DNA of 64,000 nt from Chytridium lagenaria (lineage: Eukaryota > Chytridiomycota > Chytridiomycetes > Chytridiales > Chytridiaceae): assembly GCA_025449115.1 (NCBI GenBank), contig JAHLKC010000062.1:62001-126000 (forward strand). Direction: 5' to 3'. The position numbers were made by a program, and so were the translations under genes. The first letter of the stretch is position 1, and every line of letters begins with the position of its first letter. Positions 36,342 to 46,847 of the stretch are shown here, piece by piece. Below the pieces are notes generated by a model, which was given only the letters and a program-made list of their open reading frames with translations, was not told where the DNA came from and did not search any database.

Positions 36342-36586
36342 AATCTAGTTTTCAATTCACTCCTTGTTTTTGTGTGTTTTGCTCATCCGTTGATTATCTT
36401 TGTCTCCATCCATCATATTCTTTCTGCCTGTCGTTGCTGGTCTGTCATTTCATGCGTTTTTGTTAAATATTATTAGAATTCAATCATCATGTTCATGAAG
36501 TAGGTTTTCCCTTTATTTTGGAAGCTGCGATATCTCATATACTTGACTTTGTCTGCTACACATTTCACAACATCTCTCGGTTTTGA

Positions 36587-37333
36587 TCAAGGCGTTGTCG
36601 TTTTGATACAACTTAAATATGCCGCCATGCAGTTGTTCTGGCAGATCCCGACGTACACTCCATCAACACCGGGCTCTAAAGTGTACAATGAGCATTAGAG
36701 GGAGAATACACGGGTATGATTTAACTGACGATGAAATGAAGTGAAAAGGTACTCACGTGCACAAATCCCTTGACATGCCACAAGGTCGCTCTGGCATTGC
36801 GGAAGACCCGGGACTGGCTGTATAAAAAGAGAAACTTAGAGAGAGAAATATTTTATAGTGAGGATGGAAATACCTGTCGAGCTTTCACAATAACATCATT
36901 CACAAATGCCCCATACTTTACAACCTCTTTCGAAGTCTCCGTCCCACACGCAAAATGCTGAATACAGGCATCACCACACCCTACTTTCCCTGGTACCACG
37001 CCATCAACAAAAACAAATCAGCTCCTTTAGTTACATACCCCCACACTTGCTTTGACATTCCACGAGTTCGCCTTTACACTGTTCAACCTAATTCACGCAG
37101 TTCAATAAGATAAAAAGTGATGAGGGTGTTACTTGGATTGGGAATGATGACGAAGCGACACGTAGACCGTTCGAACAGGCACAAGACCAGGTGAGGGAGG
37201 TGGGGAGGCAGGTGTTAAGGGTTGGGGAAGCGCAGATGTTGGAGCAGAAGGCGGTTTGGTGGACGCAGAGAGTTGTTTTCATGGGGAGAGACCAGGTTGA
37301 AGCGAGAGAGAACATTTTGAGTGTAGTGTGCAA
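36587..37333 (-). CDS. Cysteine-rich secreted-type protein, DUF7707-like
   Basis: At least five short exons on the minus strand encode a repeated cysteine pattern: LCVHQTAFCSNICASP, TCLPTSLTWSCACSNG, VEQCKGELVECQSKCGG, CGDACIQHFACGTETSK, LPQCQSDLVACQGICAQ and VGICQNNCMAAYLSCIK, with stop at 36587. The C..C..C plus CxCxNG arrangement resembles fungal DUF7707 domains of small extracellular proteins. Introns are about 40-80 nt and all have GT..AG ends. I do not find a clear signal peptide. The upstream ATGs at 37333 and 37315 give short non-hydrophobic starts, so a first exon may be missing. Function is unknown; structural or surface roles are usual guesses for such families. Confidence 0.6.
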
Positions 37334-37602
37334 GGCGGTGAATGGAATGATGATGAAGAATATGGGTTGGGTTTTATGGGGTGTTTAGGGTGGGGAGGTG
37401 GGAAGTTTGAGCTGCTTCGTATGAGGGAAGAGGTGATGGAGGACTGGGAGATAATTCACACCCACGTTCACGACTTTCATCGAACGCGCTTTTGTTGTTC
37501 TTAGGTACCTGCTTCGGTAAAATTTCCTGTACATCGCGTGCTTGTTTTTCTTACTGATTCTGCCGAACCATCACAACTTTCCCTCAACTTCAACTCAACT
37601 CC

Positions 37603-39342
37603 ATGGTAGGTCAATCTCCCATCATACTGCTCCAACCTCTCCATCACGCACCTACAATAGCATCGTATCCCGTCTTTCTCTCGTAGCGCCAAAATCTGCC
37701 AACCCGCAGTACCATCAATCCAGTCTTTCGCTTCTTCCCCATGCTTCCCCACTTCATCTTTAACACTGCATCGCACAGTCATTCGATCCCACAAAGTTCT
37801 CGGGTTACAAGTACCCCGATCGCAAGGTCTACTACAACAAACGAGACCTCATTCTCTACTCTCTCGGTATCGGAATCAGTGATCTTCGGTTCACTTATGA
37901 GCTTGGTAGGAGATGGCGCTTTTTTTTCATTGGAGATGTTGTTGATAGGGGCTGGTTTTTAGATAAGACTTTCGAGGCGTTCCCGACTTATGGACTTGTG
38001 TTGGGGTTGAAGGGTAAGTGCTTCTTTTTCTTCCTTTGGATGTTGAGTTGAAGTCGTTTGGAGATTGTGCCCCCTTTTGCCAAACCCCCGACCTCTCTCT
38101 GCTTTATATGAGACACTGAGACGGAATCGGAAAGGTGGATGTACATATGACCACTTTGATGGTGCGCATGGTGCGCAAGAAGGATATGGATGAGCTCGCC
38201 TTCTCGATCACCGTTGCTTCATCCGCGATGCAGTCACGACCTTCACTGTCCCCTCATTCCTTACTAAAATATCATAGGTGACCACATTGACGTCAACTCC
38301 TACGCTGAAATGAGCAAAGGCACCTTTGACATTCCGGTACTATCTCCCCACCTATCGATGTCTAACCGGTCCTTTAATAGGATTTCCCTAAAATCGATCT
38401 CAACCGTCTCGTCCACGGCGACATGACGTATGAGCTTTTAAGCCCGCTTCCGGTGACAGGGGGCACGTTTACGTTGAAATCAAATCTTGCGGGTGTTTAT
38501 GATGCAGGTGAGAGAACTTGGCGGCGGTGAATAGGACACTGAAGGTTTGTTTAGGAAAGGGGATGGTGATTGAGAATGAATCGTTTTTGGTGGATGAGAG
38601 TGGGAAGAAACTCGCGAGGATGGTGAGCGCCGTTTTTTAGAGAAGCGCGAAGTTGAAAGATGAGGTCTGACGCTTTTCCCTCTTTTTTTTTCTTGTGTCA
38701 TTATAGGTTTTCGTCAGCTTTCGTTATTGGTGCTGGAGGATTTGGTGTGAGTATACCTCATTCTTTAGCCTAAGTATCTCATTATCATTTTGCTTTTCTT
38801 CATATAATTTCTAAACCCGCTTTTATGCTATTACATAAACTACACAGGGCCCTAAACGCCCCAGGCCCGCCCTAGTTGTGGCCCAACCCACCCGTGAACC
38901 CGATGCCGTTCAAGTCGACACCATCCGCCCCGACCAAGCTCTCTTGTACCGTCTCTCCGGTGACTACAACCCGTTACACGCCGACCCATCTATCGGCAAG
39001 AAGCTTGGGATGAAGGGCGCGTTCCTTCACGGACTGTGCACAATGGGATTCGCGTCAGCCGCTGTGTTGAAGCAGTTGGGTGGGAACGATGGGAAGAGGT
39101 TTGTTTCAGTCACTGGGAGGTTTGCGTCGCCAGTGTAAGTATTCTTAGCACAGTTTTTTGTTTGTTTTTGACTGATGGGTTGCTTGTTTTAGGTACCCTG
39201 GTGAACAGGTGACGACCAAGATGTGGAAAGTGGATGTAAAGGATGGAGTTGAGACTGTCGCTTATGAGACGAGTGCAAGTGGAAGGGTTGTGATTGCGGG
39301 GGGATTATTCAGTTGAAGAGTGGTACTAGCTCAAAGCTTTGA
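37603..39342 (+). CDS. Stand-alone peroxisomal enoyl-CoA hydratase 2 (MaoC-like)
   Basis: Hydrates trans-2-enoyl-CoA to (R)-3-hydroxyacyl-CoA in peroxisomal beta-oxidation. The N-terminal hot-dog domain includes GYKYPDRKVYYNKRDLILY and TFEAFPTYGLVLGLKG, then FPKIDLNRLVHGDMTYELL and AFVIGAGGFG. The C-terminal hot-dog domain has the hydratase-2 signature YRLSGDYNPLHADP, with catalytic Asp and His, followed by GAFLHGLCTMGFA. The apparent start codon is an exon by itself (37603-37605), directly followed by a GT donor; exon 2 begins at 37779. Another intron is 37906-37962. Literally read, the frame ends at GGLFS. Adding one G to the G6 run at 39297-39302 gives IIQLKSGTSSKL, ending in the peroxisomal signal SKL at 39342. 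There are no SDR domains, so it resembles plant ECH2 more than fungal Fox2. Confidence 0.88.
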
Positions 39343-39719
39343 ATGAACATGCCGGGCGACATGTAGTTATATGTGTTTTCGGTGCATTTTAAAAGATCAC
39401 ATGTATTGGCGAGTTTGATAATGCACATCTCTGTTTAAAAAAGAGTTTACGCTACGAAGCTTTCAAATGTATTTGTGCATGAGAATCTTTTAACGATCGA
39501 GGTGCCGCACGTCTTCCTATACGCGAGGTAGAGAAGCCAACTCCTTCCTTTTAATTTTTTTTGAAGACAAGGCTGAACGAAACCCGTGAGCGCTTAAGGT
39601 TCTCTCTTATAATGTAAACATTTAAGAGTTTAACAAAACAACATTTTTCAATGCATGCAAATAGGGGCGTACTACTTTTTCTGAACTGTTATTATTCTTT
39701 CCTCGTGATGTATGTCACT
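39343..39719. other. Intergenic gap
   Basis: AT-rich sequence following the hydratase gene; no feature is recognised beyond likely 3' untranslated sequence. Confidence 0.4.
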
Positions 39720-39744
39720 ATCCGAGCTTAATGACGCCGTGAAG

Positions 39745-40215
39745 TTTCTCAGGAGTCGCCGCTTTCAGACGAAGAGTCCTGCGAGATGTGTTTTGCTGAA
39801 GTATTCAACCATACTTGCTCTTCAAAGTTCTGGAAGAGCTTAAAGCATATACGCGCTATTAGAATTTCTACATAAAACCCTTTTTTAAAGCAAGTTAATG
39901 TATCAAGATTATGATTATAGTCTATAACGGATGAAATATTTTATTGAAGTTGAAACAGGGAGTTTTATTCGAAACCTAGGGAGGGAATATGAAATAAAAG
40001 AAAACAAAGCACTTTGCGGCATAGGTAGTACACGTTAGGGCAGTATTACACAAGCAAACCCCATTTGTGAAACTCTCTGTAATACACTCCACCGCAAAAC
40101 CAAATTTATTATTTGTTGATGGTGTTATTTGTTGTTGTTGATGTTTGTTTGTCTTGTCAGAGAATATTATTGAGTAAACTTGATTTGCGGCAAGCTCACC
40201 GCAATTCACAGTCAC
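39745..40215 (-). CDS. Possible small Cys-containing protein gene
   Basis: A minus-strand exon starting at 40215 (MTVNCGELAANQVYSIIF...) carries a Cys-rich end (VECITESFTNGVCLC, TCTTYAAKCF). A second open stretch near 39850-39750 reads CFKLFQNFEEQVWLNTSAK and ends DSSSESGDS. The two could be exons of one gene, but I cannot find a phase-consistent splice joining them. The spacing of cysteines hints at an extracellular domain. No family is assigned. Confidence 0.25.
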
Positions 40216-40523
40216 ACAAATGAAAGAGGACCAATAATTATCACATAATCACAAAAAATAAAACATTTAGTAAAAGGTAAAAAGTACTTAAGTGAACCCA
40301 TCTTGCTCCCATTTCCCCCTTCTCTCCTTCTTCATTTCTTTCTTCTCATCAACGCACCCGTCTTTATATTCCCATTCATACTCTGCTCGTTAGGATACCT
40401 CTCCCCTTCATCACAGATATCTGAAGAAAACCTAGTACTCATCGATACTCAACACTCCATCCATCAGCGACTATCACAAACTATCCTTGTTAGCTAGACT
40501 CAAAAAAGACCTAAAAATCCAAG

Positions 40524-41095
40524 ATGCAGATCTCAATCGTCCTCGTTTCTCTCCTCTCCCTCCTCTCCGCCTCGCTCGTCCAAGCAGAGTCCCAAAACGG
40601 TCTCTACGGCATCCCCCTCTACCGTCGTGATCACCCCACCGACACAGCCGCTGCCGCCGCACCCGTCGTCTCAAACCCCGCATCCACCGTCCCAACTTCT
40701 GGCAAAGTCTCCTACACCAACAACCAACAAACCGTCACCGACAACTACTCTCCATCCGCAGACTCATACTCCATGAACGACTGGGTCTGCGTTGAAGACA
40801 CTGGTATGGACAATGACCCTGCTTGGGCAGGTCTCGAATGTGTTGACGATGTCATGGATGACTGGGAGTGCGACTACGACCCCATCGCACCCCCCACCAA
40901 CCCTACCTCACCTCCCCAGTCTTCCGTCGCTGGTACCGGTGTTGATGCTACCAACCCTCCTTCGCCGCCCAGCCCCCCTGCCACCGGACTGGTGGAAACA
41001 TTCTCAACGCTGCGAACCCTATCGTCGCCTCTGGCAGGTCGGCGGCTGCAGGTGTCGCCGTGGCCGTTGCCGCCGTTGCTCTCTCCATGCTCTAA
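40524..41095 (+). CDS. GPI-anchored-type secreted protein
   Basis: A clean N-terminal signal peptide (MQISIVLVSLLSLLSASLVQA, likely cut before ESQNG) leads to a Ser/Thr/Pro/Ala-rich, mostly disordered protein. A short acidic, Cys-containing island (NDWVCVEDTGMDNDPAW, LECVDDVMDDWECDYDP) lies in the middle. In the literal frame the C-terminus degenerates into a non-hydrophobic sequence. One extra base in the short G run near 40990 restores TGGNILNAANPIVASGRS followed by a hydrophobic tail AAAGVAVAVAAVALSML and a stop at 41093-41095. That is a typical GPI-attachment tail with Ser/Gly omega-site candidates. It is likely a cell-wall or plasma-membrane surface protein. Confidence 0.7.
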
Positions 41096-41540
41096 GTCTA
41101 TCTCCAATTGTAACTGCTTATCCCACCGTCCCCTCTCCACATTCACACCCACCCATAACTTGTGTACAATCTCGTCGCAACCAACTCTCTCAAGAAACCA
41201 ACACGTTCATCTTCCCCCAAGAAAAGTTTTGAAAAGACATTTTCACGCTGTTTCCGGTTTTCTCCATTTTCATGTCATTGCCTTAACTTTCTTTTTCATT
41301 TGAATACATTTCTCTCCCGTTTCGCTTAACTACTTTTCTTTTCCTGGTTCTCATTTCTGAGGGTGTTTTACCTATGGACCATCCTTTGCTTTCTTGGAAA
41401 CCCTGTCATCCTCTCACGGCTCGTATTTTGTTTTAAAACAACACCCACTTTTTGCATCATAAAAAACAGAGAAAAAACATATGTAAAGCATTAGTTGTCT
41501 TTAAATGAGTTAAAATGTTGCCGTCATTGTCACAGTCGGT

Positions 41541-41857
41541 TCATTCTGTCGTCGTCGCTCTCAATATGGCACTGAACGGCGAACGTATCATGAACGGTGT
41601 CGAAACACAAAAATTTTCATTCTCAATCCTGTAATGCTTTTCGAAGTATACGTCGTCCTTCACATAATTTCGATGGTGGCGTTCCCACTTCAAATATAAA
41701 AAAACCAGCAAGTGGGCCTTTGTGACATAATTGCTGCAGTAGGGTTAAAAGAAATATAGAAGAATAAGATTAAGAACACTTTCGACTAAAACATACTCTT
41801 AGCGACATTAACTTTGATTACACCCATGGTATGAACTGATTGAGTAATTGGAGCCAT
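41541..41857 (-). CDS. Small hypothetical protein, two exons, with a TATA box
   Basis: From ATG 41857 (or the in-frame ATG 41827) a short first exon encodes MAPITQSVHTMGVIKVNVAK, then a GTATGT donor. After an acceptor near 41735 the second exon is strongly protein-like: NYVTKAHLLVFLYLKWERHH, then VYFEKHYRIENENFCVSTPF and SPFSAILRATTTE, stop at 41541. The phase across the intron does not match perfectly, so the acceptor or an indel is misplaced. A TATATAAG motif lies just upstream of the ATG. The family is not recognised. Confidence 0.35.
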
Positions 41858-41876
41858 TGAGCTCAACGGTGCGCTT

Positions 41877-41885
41877 GCTTATATA
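41877..41885 (-). promoter_or_regulatory. Candidate TATA box
   Basis: TATATAAG on the minus strand lies about 20 nt upstream of ATG 41857 and about 50 nt upstream of ATG 41827. The longer distance would be more usual and favours the downstream start. Confidence 0.35.
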
Positions 41886-42386
41886 CATGTGCCGCCCCAC
41901 AGCATGCCATTTTATTGCAGACATAAATAAGCAAACTCCCGACTCCTAATCTTGGGATCCTGCCGCTTTCACAGTGATCGAGTATCTTGGACTCAAACTT
42001 TTGCAACAGAGCCAACTTACAAGGCAACGTCGAATGCTGAGACTCGACATTATACTGCGACTAAAAATGATAAGTGGAAGTGAATAAAGACCACGAACCT
42101 TTGAGAGAAGTAGTATTAAAAAAAGCATTTAAAAGAGAAACGAGCGTGGATCCGCCAATTCGCAGTCATTTTTTAATGGGCATGCGTAAATCTTATACGT
42201 CGAAACCAAAAACAATTAAATGTTAAATATAACGTTATGTTTGAATGTATTAAGAATTAAAACGTGAGAGAAAAATATGTAAGAAGTGATATATCTCAAC
42301 TCAAACTCACAAGCTCGCCGCTGGAGCTCCCTCCCCTCCCACCTCCCCTTCCAAACTTCTCAAAGACCCCTCGCTCATCCCCTTCC
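41886..42386. other. Intergenic gap
   Basis: AT-rich sequence with no supportable gene; probably promoter and 3' flanks of the adjacent minus-strand genes. Confidence 0.35.
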
Positions 42387-43170
42387 TCAAAACTTTTTCC
42401 ACAACCTCCCCGCCCCCCGTTCCTGTTCCTCCAAAACTTCCACAAGCGCCTTCCTCAATTCCGGTAAAATGCCTATAGGTCTCCCAACGCTGTCCACCTG
42501 AACTACCCCAATCTCCGCCATTGCTGCCGTGATAGATTCCGACGGAGTGGAGTCGGTGACAGGGAGACGATGGAGGGAACGATTTTGGGAGGCGGTGCGT
42601 TCGCGGGTGAGCTTGAAGGAGAGACGGAAGGCGACGCGGGAAATGGAGATGACGCCAACGTGGATGCGGAGGGTGTCATATTTGTGGGTTTGGGCTAATG
42701 GAGTATTTGGGGGATGGTTAGTTAGACTAATAATAAGATTGATATGGAAAGAAGAGCTAAGTTTCAAGCATGTAGATCTGCAAGCGAAAGAGTTTTGAGC
42801 GTCATGACATGTAGTTGAACAAAGCTCATTGAATGGATTGAACGAAAGTACGTCAATATGGAATGGAACAAAAAGGGGTTTGCATCGCCTGGAATTGAGC
42901 GCATGCATCAACTCAACACTACTCACCCATATACGCAACCTGCAGATCCCCATTCACCGTCAAAAACGGCTCGACCTCCCCGCCCAACTCCTCCATCTTA
43001 ATAGTCTTGGCCCTCTCAAATAGATAGTCATAGAACCGTTGCTGTGCATCCGATATGAATTCCACAATCGCAACATTGTCAAGATGATGTTCAGGGACTT
43101 TGGAGCGCTCAACCTCCCGAAGATAGGAGTGGGTGTAGACGGGGAGAGGGGTGAGAGTGACTCTAGGCAT
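42387..43170 (-). CDS. Hot-dog fold acyl-CoA thioesterase-like protein
   Basis: Exon 1 from ATG 43170 reads MPRVTLTPLPVYTHSYLREV, then HLDNVAIVEFISDAQQRFY and TVNGDLQVAYM. It ends at a GTGAGT donor near 42927. The second exon begins near 42702 and reads AQTHKYDTLRIHVGVISISR, then RVAFRLSFKLTRER, AAMAEIGVVQVDSVGRPI and GILPELRKALVEVLEEQE. It stops at 42387. The order of a helix with a variable active-site region, then strands with V/I-rich alternation, and the terminal phrase on PxELRKAL match 4-hydroxybenzoyl-CoA thioesterase-type hot-dog proteins that hydrolyse acyl-CoA. The classical DxxxxVN/HF catalytic motif is not clearly present (DNVAIVEF takes that position), so substrate and activity are uncertain. 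Confidence 0.65.
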
Positions 43171-43757
43171 GGAGAGGGGACGAAGGGGGTGAGGACGGGG
43201 AAGTCGACGGAGGAGGTGTGTTAAGGGGGGAATGATGGGCGAGTTTGGTGGGAGGCGTGGTATTTATGGTGGTGATTTTTTTTGTGAGAGGCTTCTTTCT
43301 CCCTTTTTAAAAGGAATGTCTTGTTTCGCTTAAATCTTTTTTTGGGATTTTTCCGAAGTGGTTAAATCTTGACGTCAGTGATCAGTCAACAATTGAGACT
43401 TGAATCAATTAAAGTGGGGGAGGGCGCCATGCGCGCAACAGTGTGGTGGTTCTTTCATCATCCCAAAGAGGGACGTGTAAATAACAAGTTTATCAATGAA
43501 TCGCGTCTCACAATTGCAACAGCTCGGCTCCTCTACAACGGAATGCCAAATCCCAACGCCAAAGCTTCCAGAACAACTATTTGTAAAGCGGTTCAATTTT
43601 CCTTCCAATCACCAAGACCGCGGGTTTTCGGTCGACGAAAGAAAATAAAATTAGAGGCCGCAAAAAGGAAGTGTTCAGTAAAACTTTGGTCGCTGTGGGC
43701 TCCTGGACATATCATTGACAGATCCAGTGAAGCGTCATTTATAATAACGGACGTAAG

Positions 43758-45313
43758 GTGGAAGGTTTCTTGAAAAAGAAAGGGAGGTTAGCTATGTCAA
43801 CGTTGATGGCATGGGATGCGACGGGGACGTTGGGGACATCAGGGTTTGATAGAACGCATTTCGGGATCCTCGCTTCAGGGTTCACATATGCGTTCGTATT
43901 AAAGGTACATCAAATCTTGTCGACGTCTCGATGCGCTCCTATATATTTGTTACCAACGCACTTTAATGACAACCTACCACGCGCCTATAAAACTAACAAA
44001 ACAACATAAAGTACGTCATCGTCCTCCTAACCCGAACAAAAATCGACGTCCTCGCCTTCACCATTCTCATCACCTGGTTCCTCTACATCACCCTCCAACT
44101 CATCGACCTCTGGGCCCGTCGCACCTCTGGCCCATCCCCGGGTTTCCCTGGGCCGTCACCACCTCCTCCATCCTGTACTCGCTCACTTTTGTAGCGGTCG
44201 TGAATCTATCGATTGTGCGGACGCTCGCGTTTTTAGCTGTGGAGCCTGGACGGAAGATGGTTTGGAAGTGGTGTGGCTATGTGTTTTTGGGGTTGTGCTT
44301 GGTATGAGGGTTGCAAGGAGTGGGATTTTGTTTGTGAGGACGGGGTTGACGGAACGTGGGGAGACGGAGGGAGGAGTGGGAGTACGAGGGATAGATTGGT
44401 GATGTTGGGGAATGTGTCGGCGATGATACAGGTTTGGAAAGGGTGCTTTTCCCTTTTGTTTTGAACGTCTTTTTCTCTGTTTTCATGGTGTTTGATTTCA
44501 TTTTTATTTTCTTTGCCCATAATTCGCTTTGCCGTTTTCTTTTGGAATTATCATTTTGGATTCTCGTTCTCGTTGCTTTCATTCTAAAGTTTTGTCGCGA
44601 ACTTTTTAAATGCGATAGCCTTTTTGATCTTTCTTCATTTCCGTCTCACTCCGTTGTTACTATCCTGTATACTAAGCTCCTACAAGGTCGCCACAATCCT
44701 GCCCTCCTTCATCCTCCGTCTCGTCTTAGACGGAATATCCATCCACAAACTCCACAAATTTCGTCGTCGCTATATTGAAGCTGGCGGCAAAGAAGCCTTC
44801 CGCGTGATCGTCAGCTCCCTGTAAGCCCTAAGAACATCCACTCCACCTAACAGCTCCCCTAGCATAGTCGAATCGATTTTCACACTATTCGCGCTGATTA
44901 TCGGAATCCAAGAAGCCATGAACTACACGGGTCCCAAGTTCTCTTTTGTGGATTGGTTTCTGATATCATGGTGTCTCGGGAGTTGGGTTGATCAAAAGGC
45001 GTTGTATTTGCAGATTTTTGGGAACGGAAGTGTTGGAGCGCCAACGAGTTTTGATGTAAGGGCGACGTCGAGGGAGGATGATGGACGGCAGTCGACTTCG
45101 AGTTTATCAGCGCTTTCGACGGGGAGGGGGACGTCGACTGTGGGGTCGTCGGAAAGGACGAGATCGGTGAAGGGAGAGATCGGGTGGGTTAGGGCGGGAA
45201 GGGAGGAGGGATTTGAGGGCAGTGGTTTGGGTGTTGAAACAGGGAGGGAGTTCTTGGAGAGAGACGGAGAGATACGTCATGAAGATACGATGCCAAACAG
45301 CGTGCAGCAATGA
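43758..45313 (+). CDS. Multi-pass membrane protein of unknown family
   Basis: Exon 1 (43758 to about 43902) encodes MEGFLKKKGRLAMSTLMAWD and FGILASGFTYAFVLK. A 106-nt intron is followed by YVIVLLTRTKIDVLAFTILI and WFLYITLQLIDLWARR, then SILYSLTFVAVVNLSIVRTL, WKWCGYVFLGLC, a segment YKVATILPSFILRLVLDGIS, and after another intron SIVESIFTLFALIIGIQEAM and FVDWFLISWCLGSWVDQKAL. About six or seven helices are visible, followed by a Ser/Thr/Gly/Arg-rich cytosolic-type tail. The layout is receptor- or transporter-like, but no signature motif lets me name a family. Frame shifts occur near 44130 and 44310. Confidence 0.55.
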
Positions 45314-45413
45314 CGGTGATAAAAGTTATGCTGTGTTATATACTTTTCTATGTTTTTCGATAACAATAATTTCGTATCAAACAACGCGAAAATACTATAT
45401 TTATCAAATATCG

Positions 45414-45441
45414 TATTGCTGCTTTCATCTGAAATTGGATT
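45414..45441 (+). repeat. Left terminal inverted repeat of Tc1-like element
   Basis: 28 bp beginning TATTGCTGCTTTCATCTG. It matches the inverse of 48025-48052 at 24 positions, with the last ten bases AAATTGGATT identical. Confidence 0.9.
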
Positions 45442-45610
45442 CGGTGGTACAAACGGTTCGTCGCAGTGCGATATCGCACTCATCGTCGCAGTGAATATCG
45501 CACTCCAATCAGCTCATATGATTGGATGACGGCACGTGACTGTCTTAAAATGTCAATTAAGAAATAATAAATAAATAAACAGTATACTATTTAAGGTAAG
45601 CCTTATCGGC

Positions 45611-46830
45611 ATGGACAGCCTTATCGGCATGGACAGCATCAACGGCATGGAAGAGGATCATGACGAGGGACTCCATGGTGACGATGGGAATGCAGCATCA
45701 CAAGAGCAGTCTGATCAGACAGTTATTCCTGCATCCGTCATGCAGGTTGATCAGTCTGTCCAATAAACGCTCAACTTCCCAACGCGGCGGAAACTCTCTT
45801 CAGTTTTCTGCTAGTACCTACTGTCAAGAAATACTACAACCAAAAGAGCCATACACATCCTCGAAAACTGGAGTGTGACCTGTTCTGGACTGGACAACCT
45901 TTCTGAGCTCTTGTGGCAACGATACAGATCTCATATTAGCGGGCTTGCTGAGGTTGATGAGTCAGATCCACCAAAGTACTCATGCATTGACGTACCACCA
46001 ACCATTGAGAATATTAATCACTACATAATATTCAAGAAGAGCAATCGATATTTTATGTTTGGCCCGCTTATGGGATTACATTGGACTCGTCGTTAAGTGA
46101 GTTTTTATTATCATTTAAATACTTTTATGAGATGTGATGCGCGTCGCTAATCAATTTATTAGCTACCTTGACAACAGCTATTCTTCAAAATTGGAGTTCT
46201 CCTAGAGGTCGTGGACAGCCTGGCCCCATCACTCTATACATTTTTCAATACGGACAGAACTTGAAGACTTCGTCGCAATACGCTTTATTCGAAACAAAAT
46301 GCTTGCAGCCACAGGCCGTGGACAGAGCCGGAGCCCCCGCACAATCTATCCAAACTGAAATTGCGGAACGGCTAAAGACTCTCCATTCCAATACGTTTGA
46401 CGTCACGGACTTTGTGTGGACCATTTGGGCAAACGAGATTTCACGTCTTCCGGTCCCTCAGCAAGAAGCCGCAATTCAAGGTCCACCAATGCGTCAGATT
46501 GTTCCTTTGTTGAGACGGCATCCAACTTCACTAGAATCTCATGTGCGAAACGTTGATCGCTCAATGACTTTGATGAATTCAATACTTACGGCGGTGGAAG
46601 AGGGTCACGCGCAGATCAATTTGGCAATCACTGCTGCCGAACAAAGCCTGAAAGATGCAGAACGGAACTTAAGTGAGACGCGAGTGCGGATGGATGCGCT
46701 CACTAAGTACATTGAGGAAAGGAAGGAGATTCTGCTACGTTTTCGTGATATGTTACAAATTCGCGAAGGGCCTAGTGCCGTTGTTGACAGAGACAACATG
46801 CCTGATCAAGAAGATGTAGACCACATTTAA
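45611..46830 (+). CDS. Transposon-encoded coiled-coil protein of unknown function
   Basis: Three exons (45611-45745, 45815-46091 and 46163-46830) join in phase to 359 residues with no indels. The second intron uses a GTTAAG donor. The acidic N-terminus (MDSLIGMDSINGMEEDHDEG) is followed by a globular-looking middle: AIHILENWSVTCSGLDNLSE, LLWQRYRSHISGLAEVDESD, YIIFKKSNRYFMFGPLMG and ITLYIFQYGQNLKTSSQYAL. A C-terminal coiled coil follows, about 46600-46770 (INLAITAAEQSLKDAERNLS, RVRMDALTKYIEERKEILLR). It is not similar to any transposase I know. By position it is a partner gene of the element, possibly for DNA binding or complex assembly; that role is inference only. Confidence 0.8.
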
Positions 46831-46847
46831 ATAAAGAGAGCATACAT

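Noticed and set aside
37501..37794. 97-codon minus-strand frame
   Set aside because: It lies opposite the first intron and second exon of the hydratase 2 gene, which has strong family motifs; a shadow frame.
43369..43773. 135-codon plus-strand frame upstream of the membrane-protein gene
   Set aside because: No motif or codon support, and it overlaps the start of the well-supported membrane protein in another frame; most likely leader sequence.
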